From NCBI GenBank assembly GCA_019636535.1, contig JAHBXK010000019.1, positions 1-62,689 on the forward strand: DNA of 62,689 bases, given 5' to 3'. This stretch comes from Phycisphaeraceae bacterium (GTDB lineage Bacteria; Planctomycetota; Phycisphaerae; Phycisphaerales; UBA1924). Within the stretch, counting starts at the first letter, position 1. Each line of letters opens with the position of its first letter. Made by a program: the position numbers and the translations under genes. Below are positions 26,053 through 35,645 of the stretch, in pieces. The notes beneath the pieces are model-generated. The model saw nothing but the letters and a program-made list of their open reading frames with translations. It made no database searches and was not told the DNA's origin.

Positions 26053-28059
26053 ATGCCCAGCCGCACAGTTTCCAGATACGTTGCCACCGCGTGCGCGCTG
26101 TGGCTCGTTCACGTTGCGAACGCTGCTGGCGATCGGCGGATCGAACCAACTCCGTCGTCGACCTCAAACGCCAAGTCCGAAGCGAAGGCGCAGCAAGTTC
26201 CGCTGTTCGGCGGCGAGCAGGCCATGATGGTCGAGCGGATCGATGCAAAGACGAGCATCGCACTCGCGCCGTCGATGATTGCCGCACACGAGCCAGCGTG
26301 GACCTTGCTCGCCAGGGTGGTCGTCCGCACAACCGACACCGTCAGACTCGACGAGGCGCTGAACGCCATCGGGCGCAAGGCGAAGCGTCTGGACTTCACC
26401 GCCCATTGGTCCGAGCCTTACTGCACGATCGAGGCCGCATCGATCGCCGAGGCGATCGAACTGGCCGAGCGGATCGCACGGTGGCCGATGGTGGCCGAGG
26501 CGTATCTCGACTCGATTGCCCCCAGGTCCGACCGCGGAGTGCCGACCGATCCGCTGCTTTCGTCTCAATGGCACCTCATCAACACGACCAATCCGGCCGC
26601 CGACCTGAACATCGAGGCGGCGTGGAACGGTGGAGTCACGGGGGCCGGGGTCACCGTGGGCGTGCTTGAGGGTGGATGGAACACCGAGCACGTCGACCTG
26701 CTTGTGAAGTATCACGACGATGCCAGCCAGCCCGACAACGGGTGGTCGAATCACGCGACGGCCGTCGCGGGGATCATCGGGGCAACCGCCAACAACGGAC
26801 TGGGCGGGGTGGGCGTGGCCTTCGGAGCGTCGCTGTCCCGCTTGTACTACGGGTCGGATACCGAGACCGCTGCGGCGTTCGCACATCGCAACGACCTGAA
26901 CGCGGTGAAGAACAACTCGTGGGGTCCGAGCGACATCGGCCGGGCGTGGACCATGAGCGCTCTGCAGCGGCAAGCGATCACCGATGCGGCCACAACGGGG
27001 CGCGGCGGCAAGGGCACGGTCTTCGTCTGGGCGGCGGGGAACGGCCGAACGGTCAACAACGATCGCGTTGACTACGACCCGTGGGCGTCGCACCCGTGGG
27101 TGATCGCGGTTGGGGCCGTCGGTCACACCGACACGCTCGCAACGTACTCCGAGCCGGGTTCGAGCGTGATGGTGGTTGCGCCGAGTCGGCGCACGCTGAG
27201 CGGCGGGGGTGATCCGGGGATCGTGACCACCACCAACCAGGAAGACTACACGACGGTGTTCGGCGGCACCTCGTCGTCGGCCCCGATGGCCGCGGGCGTG
27301 GTGGCGATGATGTTGCAGGCGAATCCGGACTTGGAAGTTCGTGACGTGATGCACATCCTTATCGACACCGCACGTCGGTGCGACCCCGCGCACGGGTCGT
27401 GGTACCTGAACGGCGCATCGCGGTGGACGAGCGACGACTACGGCTTTGGGGCGATCGACGCCTCCGCGGCGGTCATGGCCGCTCAGGGCTGGACAGGCGT
27501 TCGGCCGGTCGAATCCTGGGAGAGTTCGACGCAGATCGTCGGCATCGAAGTGCCCGATAACCTGCCCGTCGGCATGGGGGGCGGCGTCAGTTCGACGATT
27601 GTGTCAGGACGCCGCGTGCTGTGTGAGCGCGCGATCGTGACGCTGACCCTGCCCCACTCCTCGATCGGACAGTTGCGCGTAACACTCACCTCGCCTTCCG
27701 GCAGCAGCAGCCGGCTCGCGACGATCCGGACAGACAGCACGGCCGGGAGGTATCAGGAATACACGTTCACGTCGGTCCGCCACTGGGGCGAGATGACGAA
27801 CGGCCCGTGGACACTGACCGTCAGCGATGAAGTGGCGGGTACGGTGGGTACGTTCGAGTCTTGGCGGATCGGCTTCCTCGGGGAACCGCTGGCCCGCCTG
27901 GCCGACTGGGACAACAACGGGGTTGTTGACCTCGCCGATCTTCTGGATTTTCTTCAGGATTGGTTCGCCGGGGCAGCCGACACCAATGCGGACAACGTGG
28001 TCGACTTGGCCGACTTGCTGACTTTTCTGGGGCCGTGGCTGACGGAACTTGGCACTTGA
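26053..28059 (+). CDS. Subtilase (S8) with P-domain and dockerin-like tail; Glu at the Asp position
   Basis: This is a 668-residue exported protease-like protein. It has a signal peptide (YVATACALWLVHVANAAG), a propeptide-like region ending before PLLSSQWHLINTTNPAAD, and a subtilisin fold. NHATAVAGIIGA supplies the catalytic His (residue 234) and GGTSSSAPMAAGVVAMML the catalytic Ser (407). Where subtilases have D-T/S-G, this reads VGVLEGGWN, with Glu at 206. A proprotein-convertase P-domain follows (RAIVTLTLPHSSIGQLRVTL through FESWRIGFLGE). Two dockerin-like loops come last (DWDNNGVVDLADLLDFL, DTNADNVVDLADLLTFLG). The kexin-like domain order is clear; catalytic competence with Glu is uncertain. 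It sits in the dockerin-tail gene cluster and could process neighbouring surface proteins (inference). Confidence 0.88.
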   Translation: MPSRTVSRYVATACALWLVHVANAAGDRRIEPTPSSTSNAKSEAKAQQVPLFGGEQAMMVERIDAKTSIALAPSMIAAHEPAWTLLARVVVRTTDTVRLDEALNAIGRKAKRLDFTAHWSEPYCTIEAASIAEAIELAERIARWPMVAEAYLDSIAPRSDRGVPTDPLLSSQWHLINTTNPAADLNIEAAWNGGVTGAGVTVGVLEGGWNTEHVDLLVKYHDDASQPDNGWSNHATAVAGIIGATANNGLGGVGVAFGASLSRLYYGSDTETAAAFAHRNDLNAVKNNSWGPSDIGRAWTMSALQRQAITDAATTGRGGKGTVFVWAAGNGRTVNNDRVDYDPWASHPWVIAVGAVGHTDTLATYSEPGSSVMVVAPSRRTLSGGGDPGIVTTTNQEDYTTVFGGTSSSAPMAAGVVAMMLQANPDLEVRDVMHILIDTARRCDPAHGSWYLNGASRWTSDDYGFGAIDASAAVMAAQGWTGVRPVESWESSTQIVGIEVPDNLPVGMGGGVSSTIVSGRRVLCERAIVTLTLPHSSIGQLRVTLTSPSGSSSRLATIRTDSTAGRYQEYTFTSVRHWGEMTNGPWTLTVSDEVAGTVGTFESWRIGFLGEPLARLADWDNNGVVDLADLLDFLQDWFAGAADTNADNVVDLADLLTFLGPWLTELGT

Positions 28060-28265
28060 AGCACGGTTGGTCCGTGTGGATTTGGATTGGAATCCGGCAG
28101 ATCAGGTGGCAAACTATCGGGACTGTAAAGACCCTGTGAATGTCCCCGTTCATTGTGTGGGCGGGGTTAGTTTCCGTGAGCGGATGTTTGTTTGGGAGTT
28201 GCGGGCACGCACGGGTCCGAGGTGCGGCCAGCGTGATCATGGAAGACGGATCGGCAGGTCACAAA

Positions 28266-28290
28266 CAGCACGTCGCCGGTCGACGTGCTG
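28266..28290. promoter_or_regulatory. Perfect leader hairpin upstream of secreted-protein gene
   Basis: CAGCACGTCG (28266-28275) and CGACGTGCTG (28281-28290) form a perfect 10-bp inverted repeat with a 5-base loop, ending 42 bases before the GTG start of the 28333 gene. The position suits an mRNA 5' structure or an operator. The rest of the 270-base spacer (28060-28332) shows nothing else recognisable. Confidence 0.55.
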
Positions 28291-28332
28291 ATCGCGTGTG
28301 AACGTGTAAACAAGCACAAGAGGAGTTTGATC

Positions 28333-30870
28333 GTGAAGAAGAGTAGATTGTTTGGTACGGCGCTCGCCGTCATCGGCGCAACAACGTGCGCTGCGATTGC
28401 GAACGACACCCGTTCGCGGATCAACTCGTTCGATCCTGAACTGATCGTGCTCAACGAGGCATTCGTGTTCGAGTTGCCCGCACAGTCGCCCGTTGAGCCG
28501 GGCTTCGGCGTTCGCGGTGACGACTGCACGGGGACCGCATGCCAAGGCAATATTGCGGTCGCGCCGGCCGCGGCGGGCACCTTCGCGGACTTGGCTTTCA
28601 TTTCCTCCGCCGGCGCAATCTCCACGCAGCGCAAGGCGGACAACTTCTCGGTGACCGAGAGTGGTGAGATCACCCAACTGTGCATTCTCGGCGTTTACGC
28701 CACGAACGCACTTGGCGTCGCGGCGACGCCCGCCACCGCAACGTGGCGTGTGCGCTACTACCCGGACGCGGGAGGCTTCCCGTGCTCAATCCCGCGTGCA
28801 GAGTTCGTCATTGGTGCGACCAACCCGACCGCGGGCACGTCAGTCTCGGTCGACAACAACGTCGGCGGAGGCTTGTTCCACCGGTTTACGTTCGCGCACC
28901 CGCCGGTCGCCGTGAGCGCGGGCGAATGCATGTGGATGGAAGTGGTCGACGTTGACCCTCTCGCGACCGTCTTCTTCTTTCTTCAACTCACAACGGGTGT
29001 CACCGATGGAGACGGACGTCTGGCCGTGTTCAACGTCGGTGGTGCATTCAATCTGAACATCGCCTATCCCCCAACATCCGTCGTCGCCGCGGGCGAGCCG
29101 ATTTTTTGCGTTAACGTCGGCACGACTATGGACACGACGACCGATTGCGGGCCGGTGTCGGGCTCCGCGCCCCCGAACGACAACATCTTCTCACCCGAGA
29201 CGCTGACGATCGGCGCAGCGCCCGTGAGCGGCGCAACGACCAACGCCCAGCAGGACTTTGCGCGTCCGTGCGGGTTCACCTACGCGGATGTCGGCGGCCT
29301 GTGGTACGAAGTGATCGGCAATGGCAACCGCCTGACCGTCGACGTCAGCACCACCGGCTGCAGCGATCCGCGCGTGGTCGTGTACGACGCTACGGGCTTT
29401 GATGATCCGATGGGCGGCGGCACGCCAGCGTCCCTCATTTGCGTGGGAGACGACGATGACGGCGGCCCGGGTCTCAGTTCTTCACTCACGTTCTGCAGCG
29501 GAGACGGCACGCGGTACCTCGTCTTCGTCATGCCCGCCTACTCGAGCGGATTCCTGAACTTCTTCTCTCGCGGTCCATTCTCGATCGGCGTGACGAGCGG
29601 CGATCCGTGCGACACGCCGGACGGTCAGAACTGCGACGTGACCATGGAGATGGACGATGTGCAGGAGCAGGAATTCTGCGGCGGCACCTCGAACAACAAC
29701 TGCAGCGGCGCTGCGACCAACCCGGCCGAGCCGTACACGATCGGCGACACGGTATTCGGCACGCTCTGGACGAGTTTCGCCACATCGCGAGACACCGACT
29801 CTTATAGCTTCACGATCAGCCCGACGAATCGCGAACTGGTGTTGACCTATCGCGGCGTCCCAGCGGTGATTAACATCTCAACGTGCAGCGGGACGGGAAC
29901 AGCGGCAGTCTTCGACGGCCTGCAGACTTTCTACTTCACCTGCGAGGACGGTGAGACACTCCGCTTCGTGCTGACCCCCAACAACTACGCGCTGCGGATC
30001 TTCCCGAACGCGCTGGGCGGACTCGAGGAGTGCGGTCAGGACTACATGAACTATCGGTTCACGATCGTCGACGCCGTGGCCGGCGCTTGCTGCGTCGGCG
30101 ATCAGTGCTCCATCAGCACCGAGGTGGCCTGCGGCGACTCCAACGGCGTCTTCCAGGGTGAAGGGTCCACGTGCGATCCCGATCCGTGCGCCGTCGGCTG
30201 CAACCTGACCTTCGACATGATGACCGATACGCTCGAGGCCGAAACCTGCCGCGGCATCGCGCTGACGACGACCACGCCGTCCCTGAACGGCACCTGCGCC
30301 ACAGCACAGGCGATCCCGGTCGATGGAGACACCATCTTCGGCAACCTGTCGACCAACGTCATCGGCGCTCCGAACGGGGTTGGCGTCCGCGACGTGGACC
30401 TCTTCTCCTTCACGCTCACCGAGACCACGGACGTGAGCATCACGCTCACCGCCGAGGCCGACGCGGTGTTCGGCATCGCGGCCTGCCCGGCCGGGACGTT
30501 CGTGGTTCCGTTCCAACCGGCTGACGCGTGCCAGACGACCAGCGACACGTTCACGCTCGACGCGGGTTCGTACGCGGTGGTTGTTGCTTCGGCCGAGTTC
30601 ACGGGTCTGCCGTGCACCTCGAACAAGAACGACTATCGCCTGATCGTCTCGTTCGGCGACGAGCCGCTCCCCTGCCCCGGCGACTACAACGACGACGGCG
30701 TCGTCGACTTGGCCGACCTTTTGGCCTTCCTGGGTGACTGGAACCCGAATCTGGGTCAGTCGGGCATGGGCCTGCCGGGCGACATCAACGACGACGGTGT
30801 TGTTGATCTGGCAGACCTGCTTCAGTTCCTGGGTGACTGGAACCCGAACCTCGGTAGTGTCTGCCCGTAA
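28333..30870 (+). CDS. Large secreted multidomain protein with GACC module and tandem dockerin-like tail
   Basis: This is an 845-residue exported protein. The start is GTG at 28333, seven bases after AGGAG, giving VKKSRLFGTALAVIGATTCA as signal peptide. The body contains several beta-rich, PPC-like segments (GGLWYEVIGNGNRLTVDVST; DSYSFTISPTNRELVLTYRG; DLFSFTLTETTDVSITLTAE), typical of bacterial pre-peptidase C-terminal-like domains. One cysteine module (GACCVGDQCSISTEVACGD) lies near residue 585. The tail has two dockerin-like repeats, GDYNDDGVVDLADLLAFLG and GDINDDGVVDLADLLQFLG, each followed by DWNPNLG. No enzymatic motif is recognised. The gene is flanked by a leader hairpin and a strong intrinsic terminator, so it is probably monocistronic. 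Confidence 0.88.
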   Translation: MKKSRLFGTALAVIGATTCAAIANDTRSRINSFDPELIVLNEAFVFELPAQSPVEPGFGVRGDDCTGTACQGNIAVAPAAAGTFADLAFISSAGAISTQRKADNFSVTESGEITQLCILGVYATNALGVAATPATATWRVRYYPDAGGFPCSIPRAEFVIGATNPTAGTSVSVDNNVGGGLFHRFTFAHPPVAVSAGECMWMEVVDVDPLATVFFFLQLTTGVTDGDGRLAVFNVGGAFNLNIAYPPTSVVAAGEPIFCVNVGTTMDTTTDCGPVSGSAPPNDNIFSPETLTIGAAPVSGATTNAQQDFARPCGFTYADVGGLWYEVIGNGNRLTVDVSTTGCSDPRVVVYDATGFDDPMGGGTPASLICVGDDDDGGPGLSSSLTFCSGDGTRYLVFVMPAYSSGFLNFFSRGPFSIGVTSGDPCDTPDGQNCDVTMEMDDVQEQEFCGGTSNNNCSGAATNPAEPYTIGDTVFGTLWTSFATSRDTDSYSFTISPTNRELVLTYRGVPAVINISTCSGTGTAAVFDGLQTFYFTCEDGETLRFVLTPNNYALRIFPNALGGLEECGQDYMNYRFTIVDAVAGACCVGDQCSISTEVACGDSNGVFQGEGSTCDPDPCAVGCNLTFDMMTDTLEAETCRGIALTTTTPSLNGTCATAQAIPVDGDTIFGNLSTNVIGAPNGVGVRDVDLFSFTLTETTDVSITLTAEADAVFGIAACPAGTFVVPFQPADACQTTSDTFTLDAGSYAVVVASAEFTGLPCTSNKNDYRLIVSFGDEPLPCPGDYNDDGVVDLADLLAFLGDWNPNLGQSGMGLPGDINDDGVVDLADLLQFLGDWNPNLGSVCP

Positions 30871-30920
30871 GGCAATCGCGTCGGCGTTCGAGTGTGTAAA
30901 GAACGCTTCGTGACCAGACC

Positions 30921-30957
30921 AGAGCCCTCCCGACCGATCGGGAGGGCTCTTTCTTTG
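30921..30957 (+). terminator. Strong intrinsic terminator
   Basis: AGAGCCCTCCCGA (30921-30933) pairs perfectly with TCGGGAGGGCTCT (30938-30950) around a 4-base loop and is followed by TTTCTTT. It lies about 50 bases after the stop of the secreted-protein gene ending at 30870. Confidence 0.93.
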
Positions 30958-31170
30958 CGCCCGATCGCCATTTGTTCGCGCTTTGTATGATACCTCGATC
31001 ATGAACAACACACGGCAGGCCGATGAAACCCGGTGGTCCGCATTGACACGCGCCCGTCGATGTGTCATTCTGTAACTGCGGTTTGGTCCGTGTCCGATCG
31101 ATTTTCCTGATCGGTCCGTGTGAGGGTCCGTGGGTTCGAACATGACGATCGCGGCTCCGGCGTGGAATCT

Positions 31171-31212
31171 CCCGCGCTCATCTGAGTTGTGATCTCAGCG
31201 CGTCCGCGCGGG
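31171..31212. promoter_or_regulatory. Nested leader hairpin upstream of secreted-protein gene
   Basis: The outer arms CCCGCGC (31171-31177) and GCGCGGG (31206-31212) enclose the inner arms CTGAG (31182-31186) and CTCAG (31194-31198). The structure ends 46 bases before the GTG start at 31259, a placement very like that of the hairpin before the 28333 gene. Confidence 0.5.
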
Positions 31213-31258
31213 TCTGTGGTGTGGTTTCGGGTTGTCAACCAAGATTGGAGGAGTCATC

Positions 31259-34252
31259 GTGAACGCTCGTCGGACATCGCGTTGGTTGGCCGTGCTCGCC
31301 GCCGCGTGCGGCCTCGCGGCCGCAGGGTCGGCCCAAGGACAGGTCAAGATCTCGGAGATCTGGGGCGGCGGCGGAAACACCGCCGCCGGACCCAACGCCG
31401 ACTACGTTGAACTTTTCAACGCCGGTGGCGCGCCCGTCAACCTCAACGGCTGGTCGGTGCAGATCACGCAAGGCTCCGGTGGCACGTGGTCTGTGATCTC
31501 TCTGCCCAACGTGAACCTGCCGTCCAAGACGTACTTCCTCGTCAGAGTCATGAATCCCTCGGCAACGGGAACCGCTCTGCCGACACCTGACGTGACGGCA
31601 TCGCTTTCTGGTGCGATTCTCACAGTCGGGTCGGGCAAGGTGGCGCTCCGAAGCAGCACAACCGCGCTCACCGGCAACCCGGTCTGCCCGTTCCCGGCGG
31701 ACATTGTGGACTTCGTGGGATACGGCTCGGCGTCGAACCGCGAACCGTGCGGAGGCATGGCAACCAACAACGCGCCGGCAAACCAGGCGACCCCCGACGT
31801 GTTCGCGACACGCCGCCTGAGTTTCGGCTGCCTCGACACCGATCTGAACGTCGCCGACTTCGAGCAAGCGGCGCCGAACCCGAAGAACTCATCAAACACC
31901 GCGACGAGTCTTGACGAGATCTCGGGCTCGCTCACGCCGAACGTCGTCGTCGGAGGCAGCGGCGCCTCGGTCAGTGTGCAGGCGTGGGTGCGGGCCTGCG
32001 CCGATCCGATCCTCGGCGCAACGGTCACGGCGGACCTCTCCCAGTTCGGTTTGCCTTCGCTGACTCTGTTCGACGACGGCGTGAACGACGACGGCATCGC
32101 GAACAACGGACGGTACGGCGCATCGTTCAACGTCCCGACGACGCAGAGCGAAGGCCCGTACACGTTCAACGTGTCGTTCACGTTCGGCGCATCGAGCGGC
32201 TCGGCGCCGGTCGAACTGACCATCCTGCCGTTCGCGCCGGAGAACGACGACTGCGAGGACGCTTTCGATCTGACGAATGCGCTGCCCTTCTTCGCGTCGG
32301 TCGACAATCAGACCGCTTCGCCCGACATCGACGTCGGCACCTGCAACACTGACACCGTGACGCGTTTCGGATTCTGGTACAAATACACCGCTTCTCAGAA
32401 CGGTCTGATCCGGCTCACCGAGACCAGCACACAGGACGTGGTCTACGGCATCTTCAACGTATTCGATACGTTCGATCCGTGCAACAACCTCGGCACGCCC
32501 TTGTGCCTGAGCGCGGACACGTCTTCGTTCACTGTTCAGTCCGGCCAGACCTACTACATCTTGGTCGGCAATCAGACGGCCACGTCGACCACGCCGCCGC
32601 CGACCGTGCCGGTCCAGTTGTCGATCGAGTTCATCCCGCCGCCGGCGAACGACCTCTGCCAGAACGCAATCCCGATCTTCTTCCAGTTCAACGAGTTCAT
32701 CGATGCTTCGAGCGCCACGGGCGACGTCGACGTCAGTTGCAACGTCGGCACGGCGTTCGAGACCACCGCGGGTGTCTGGTACACCTTCACCACCGGCACC
32801 GAACCCGGAGCGATCATCCTGACCGAGACCAGCACCGCCGACATCGTCTCAGCGCTCTTCACCGGGCCGGACTGCAACAGCATCTTCGAGGTCTCGTGCC
32901 AGGCTCCCGACACGGCCGTGCACGTGGTCGAAGCCAACACGACGTACTACCTGCTCGTGGGCATGCAGGGCTTGTTGCAGCCCACGGTGCCGTACGCTTT
33001 CTCGGTTGATTTCTTCCCCGCCCCGTCGAACGACGAGTGCCAGAACGCGATCGTGATCGACCTGAACAGCGAGTTCAGCGATACGGTCGGCGCAGTCTCC
33101 GCGAGCCCCGACATCGACGTTCTGTGCAACAGCGCCGCCGCATTCCAGACGACCGCCGGCGTGTGGTACACGTTCATGACCGGCGCAGAGGGCGGCCGAT
33201 TCCGCGTCGTCGAGACCAGCACGGCCGACACGGTCAAGGCGCTCTTCGAGGGGACCATGTGCAGCCTCTTCGAGGTCGCGTGCGCGGACGCTGAGGACAA
33301 CACCTTCAACCTTGAAGCCAACACCAACTACTACATGCTTCTGGGCATGTGGGGCACGACCAACCCCACGGTGGAGTACATGTTCACCGCGACGTTCACG
33401 CCGGCGCAGGGCGCTTGCTGCATCGGCATGTCGTGCCAGATCCTCACGCAATCGGATTGCAACGCGATGAGCGGCAATTACCAGGGCGACAACGTCTCGT
33501 GCGCCGGCGGCCCGCAGTATGTGGACACGACACAAGTGACGATCGTGGACAACTCGACCGTTTCGAGTTCGATTAACGTCAGCGACTCGGGAACCGTCAG
33601 CACCATCGAGGTGTACATCGACATCTTCCACTCTTGGGCGGGCGATACCCAGATCCGCCTCACCGCCCCGAACGGCTCCACCAGCGCATCGCTGATCAAC
33701 CGCCCGGGACGCGCAGACACATGCGACACCCCCAGCTCGCCGTTCGGCAGTTCGAACGACCTCAACGGCGAGTATTGGTTCAGCGACACGGCGACAGTCG
33801 AGTCGCACGCCGCGATCGTGGCTGGGCCGACGCCCGTCCCCGACATCACGATCACCAACGAACCGTGGCGAGCCAACGATTGCGGCGGAACCACCGTCAA
33901 TCTCAACTCGGTCTTTAACGGCACGCAGATTCAGGGCTCTTGGACGCTCTCGATCACCGACCTAGCCGGCGGCGACACGGGCGTCCTTCGCGGCTGGAAG
34001 ATGGCCATCAACGGTGGTTCCAACCCGCCCTGCGGCGGCGGACCGACGCCCTGCCCTGGCGACTTCAACGGCGACAACGTGGTCGACTTGGCCGACCTCT
34101 TGGACTTCCTCGGCCAATGGAACCCCAATCTCGGCCAATCCGTCACGCCCGGCTCGAACGGCGATGTGAACGGCGACGGCGTGGTCGACTTGGCCGATCT
34201 CTTGGACTTCCTCGGTCAATGGAACCCCAATCTCGGCCAGACCTGCCCGTAA
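31259..34252 (+). CDS. Large secreted protein: lamin-tail, PPC-like repeats, GACC module, P-domain, dockerin-like tail
   Basis: This is a 997-residue exported protein. The GTG start at 31259 follows GGAGGAG with a 5-base spacer; the signal peptide is WLAVLAAACGLAAAGSAQG. In order: a lamin-tail (LTD) domain (KISEIWGGGGNTAAG..YVELFNAGGAPVNLNGW), an Ig-like choice-of-anchor segment (about residues 215-330), three repeats opening NDxCxNAI or similar and containing GVWYTFTTG-type strands, one cysteine module (GACCIGMSCQILTQSDC), a P-domain-like region (SWTLSITDLAGGDTGVLRGW), and two dockerin-like repeats (GDFNGDNVVDLADLLDFLG and GDVNGDGVVDLADLLDFLG). No protease is fused, although P-domains usually follow subtilases. 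Surface display or cell-matrix adhesion is inferred. A strong terminator follows. Confidence 0.9.
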   Translation: MNARRTSRWLAVLAAACGLAAAGSAQGQVKISEIWGGGGNTAAGPNADYVELFNAGGAPVNLNGWSVQITQGSGGTWSVISLPNVNLPSKTYFLVRVMNPSATGTALPTPDVTASLSGAILTVGSGKVALRSSTTALTGNPVCPFPADIVDFVGYGSASNREPCGGMATNNAPANQATPDVFATRRLSFGCLDTDLNVADFEQAAPNPKNSSNTATSLDEISGSLTPNVVVGGSGASVSVQAWVRACADPILGATVTADLSQFGLPSLTLFDDGVNDDGIANNGRYGASFNVPTTQSEGPYTFNVSFTFGASSGSAPVELTILPFAPENDDCEDAFDLTNALPFFASVDNQTASPDIDVGTCNTDTVTRFGFWYKYTASQNGLIRLTETSTQDVVYGIFNVFDTFDPCNNLGTPLCLSADTSSFTVQSGQTYYILVGNQTATSTTPPPTVPVQLSIEFIPPPANDLCQNAIPIFFQFNEFIDASSATGDVDVSCNVGTAFETTAGVWYTFTTGTEPGAIILTETSTADIVSALFTGPDCNSIFEVSCQAPDTAVHVVEANTTYYLLVGMQGLLQPTVPYAFSVDFFPAPSNDECQNAIVIDLNSEFSDTVGAVSASPDIDVLCNSAAAFQTTAGVWYTFMTGAEGGRFRVVETSTADTVKALFEGTMCSLFEVACADAEDNTFNLEANTNYYMLLGMWGTTNPTVEYMFTATFTPAQGACCIGMSCQILTQSDCNAMSGNYQGDNVSCAGGPQYVDTTQVTIVDNSTVSSSINVSDSGTVSTIEVYIDIFHSWAGDTQIRLTAPNGSTSASLINRPGRADTCDTPSSPFGSSNDLNGEYWFSDTATVESHAAIVAGPTPVPDITITNEPWRANDCGGTTVNLNSVFNGTQIQGSWTLSITDLAGGDTGVLRGWKMAINGGSNPPCGGGPTPCPGDFNGDNVVDLADLLDFLGQWNPNLGQSVTPGSNGDVNGDGVVDLADLLDFLGQWNPNLGQTCP

Positions 34253-34818
34253 ACGGGCCGACTAGTTCGTGATCGGGTGGCTGACCGCCTGATCGGCCGC
34301 TCCTTCGGTCCTGATCATCCGCGACCCTGCCGCTGGCGGCAGGGTCGCTTTCTTTTTCCTTTGCTGCGCGTTTCGCGGCCAGCTTTCGGTCGCAAGCATC
34401 ACCCATTTGGGTGGAGTTCGCTGCTCCGGCGAGCCACGAGGGACTGACCAGATCGACCCGGGAAGCCCGGTTCCTTCATACGGGCGGTAACATCGGTCGA
34501 TACCGACGGATCACCACGCCCCATCCGATCTCGGGATCCGCCCGGAACTCGGAGCCGGGGCCCGAGAATGGTGTATTGTTCATGAGTATGTTCACAGCCA
34601 TCAGCCGGATCTCGTCACGCAGCTGAGTCGATGGGGGCTTGTGAGGCACGTTCGTTACGAGGTGGGGTGTAGCGCGGCGAGTTCTTCGATCGCGTAACCC
34701 GGAGCCATGGCCGCTCCTTTCATTTCAAATCGCATCGTCGTGCTCTTGCTCCGGCGGAGATCGTTGCGGCATCAGCACGATGGGCTGGACCGGCACATGC
34801 CGGGCAAGGAGGCATCCG
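34253..34818. other. Long spacer before the methyltransferase gene
   Basis: About 570 bases hold the terminator of the upstream gene (34321-34358). A 71-codon ORF at 34411-34626 has no ribosome site or recognisable similarity and was not called. No known riboswitch or RNA gene was identified by eye. Confidence 0.5.
34321..34358 (+). terminator. Strong intrinsic terminator
   Basis: GCGACCCTGCC (34321-34331) pairs perfectly with GGCAGGGTCGC (34338-34348) around a 6-base loop and is followed by TTTCTTTTTCC. It lies about 70 bases after the stop of the gene ending at 34252. Confidence 0.92.
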
Positions 34819-35538
34819 ATGGCCACCGCGAACTTGACGCACGCCGAATCAGCCCGGACCTCGGGGATCTCCGTGAGACCGGCAGCGCTTTCGGCACGGT
34901 TTGAGCATGTGTACGCCCCCTCGGCTTGCGAGTCGGTTTACGCATCGGCGGAGGGCGACCACTCGCTTGTGCCGTGGGCACGGCTCGGCCCCGACCCAAC
35001 TCTGCTGAGGTGGTTGAACTCAATCGCTTGCGAGCACGTTCGACCCGGCGCTCGCGTCATCGTGACCGGCTGCGGGCTGGGCGATGACGTCGCAGAACTC
35101 AATGCGCGCGGCTTCGACGCGATCGGCTTGGACGCAAGCCCGTCGGCGCTTGCGTGGGCCTCGCGGCGGTTTCCGGCACTCGCCGATGGATTCGTTCTTG
35201 CTGACATCGCCTCGACTCCGCCGCGACTGCAGAGACGATTCGACCTGGTGGTCGACGTTGACACGCTGCAAACCGCGGCCGGCGATCAGACCGATCGCGA
35301 AACGCTCGCGCGAGGGTTGACTTCGCTGCTTCATCCGCACGGGGCATTGCTCGTTGTGGCCGGGGCCGGACCTATCGGCGAGGATCAGTCAGCGGACTGG
35401 ATCGACCACCCGATGCGACCTGAGGATGTGGTGGATCTCATGCATGTTCAAGGGCTGGAGCCGGCCTCACCGGTCCCCGGCCCATGCGAGGACGACGCAA
35501 CGGGCCGATTCGCGATCGTCTTTCGTCGATCGCGATAG
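34819..35538 (+). CDS. Class I SAM-dependent methyltransferase (thiopurine-methyltransferase-like)
   Basis: This is a 239-residue soluble enzyme. Motif I is VIVTGCGLGDDVAELNARG, followed by the acidic ribose-binding end of strand 2 in AIGLDASPSALAWA and motif IV in RRFDLVVDVDTLQT. The N-terminal segment GDHSLVPWARLGPDPTLLRWL recalls the lid of TPMT-type methyltransferases, which methylate small thiols, selenium or tellurium compounds, but the substrate is not established. The ATG at 34819 has a perfect AGGAGG six bases upstream and is preferred over an in-frame ATG at 34780. It is convergent with the PEP-CTERM-like gene. Confidence 0.87.
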   Translation: MATANLTHAESARTSGISVRPAALSARFEHVYAPSACESVYASAEGDHSLVPWARLGPDPTLLRWLNSIACEHVRPGARVIVTGCGLGDDVAELNARGFDAIGLDASPSALAWASRRFPALADGFVLADIASTPPRLQRRFDLVVDVDTLQTAAGDQTDRETLARGLTSLLHPHGALLVVAGAGPIGEDQSADWIDHPMRPEDVVDLMHVQGLEPASPVPGPCEDDATGRFAIVFRRSR

Positions 35539-35645
35539 GTCCTTGCGGGCTTCTGACTTCGCTGATCGAGGCTTCGACGACGCCGAGTCGGTCGCTTGGT
35601 GCAACGGGGCTGGCGCCAAGCGATCGCTCCACTCATCAACAACGC

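Larger units (their letters stand above)
30871..31258. other. Spacer between two large secreted-protein genes
   Basis: About 390 bases. It contains the terminator of the upstream gene, a CCGATC/GATCGG inverted repeat near 31095-31115, and the leader hairpin of the downstream gene (31171-31212). No coding sequence is supported. Confidence 0.5.

Noticed and set aside
34411..34626. 71-codon + strand ORF in the spacer before the methyltransferase
   Set aside because: No ribosome site, no similarity and no clear amino-acid organisation.
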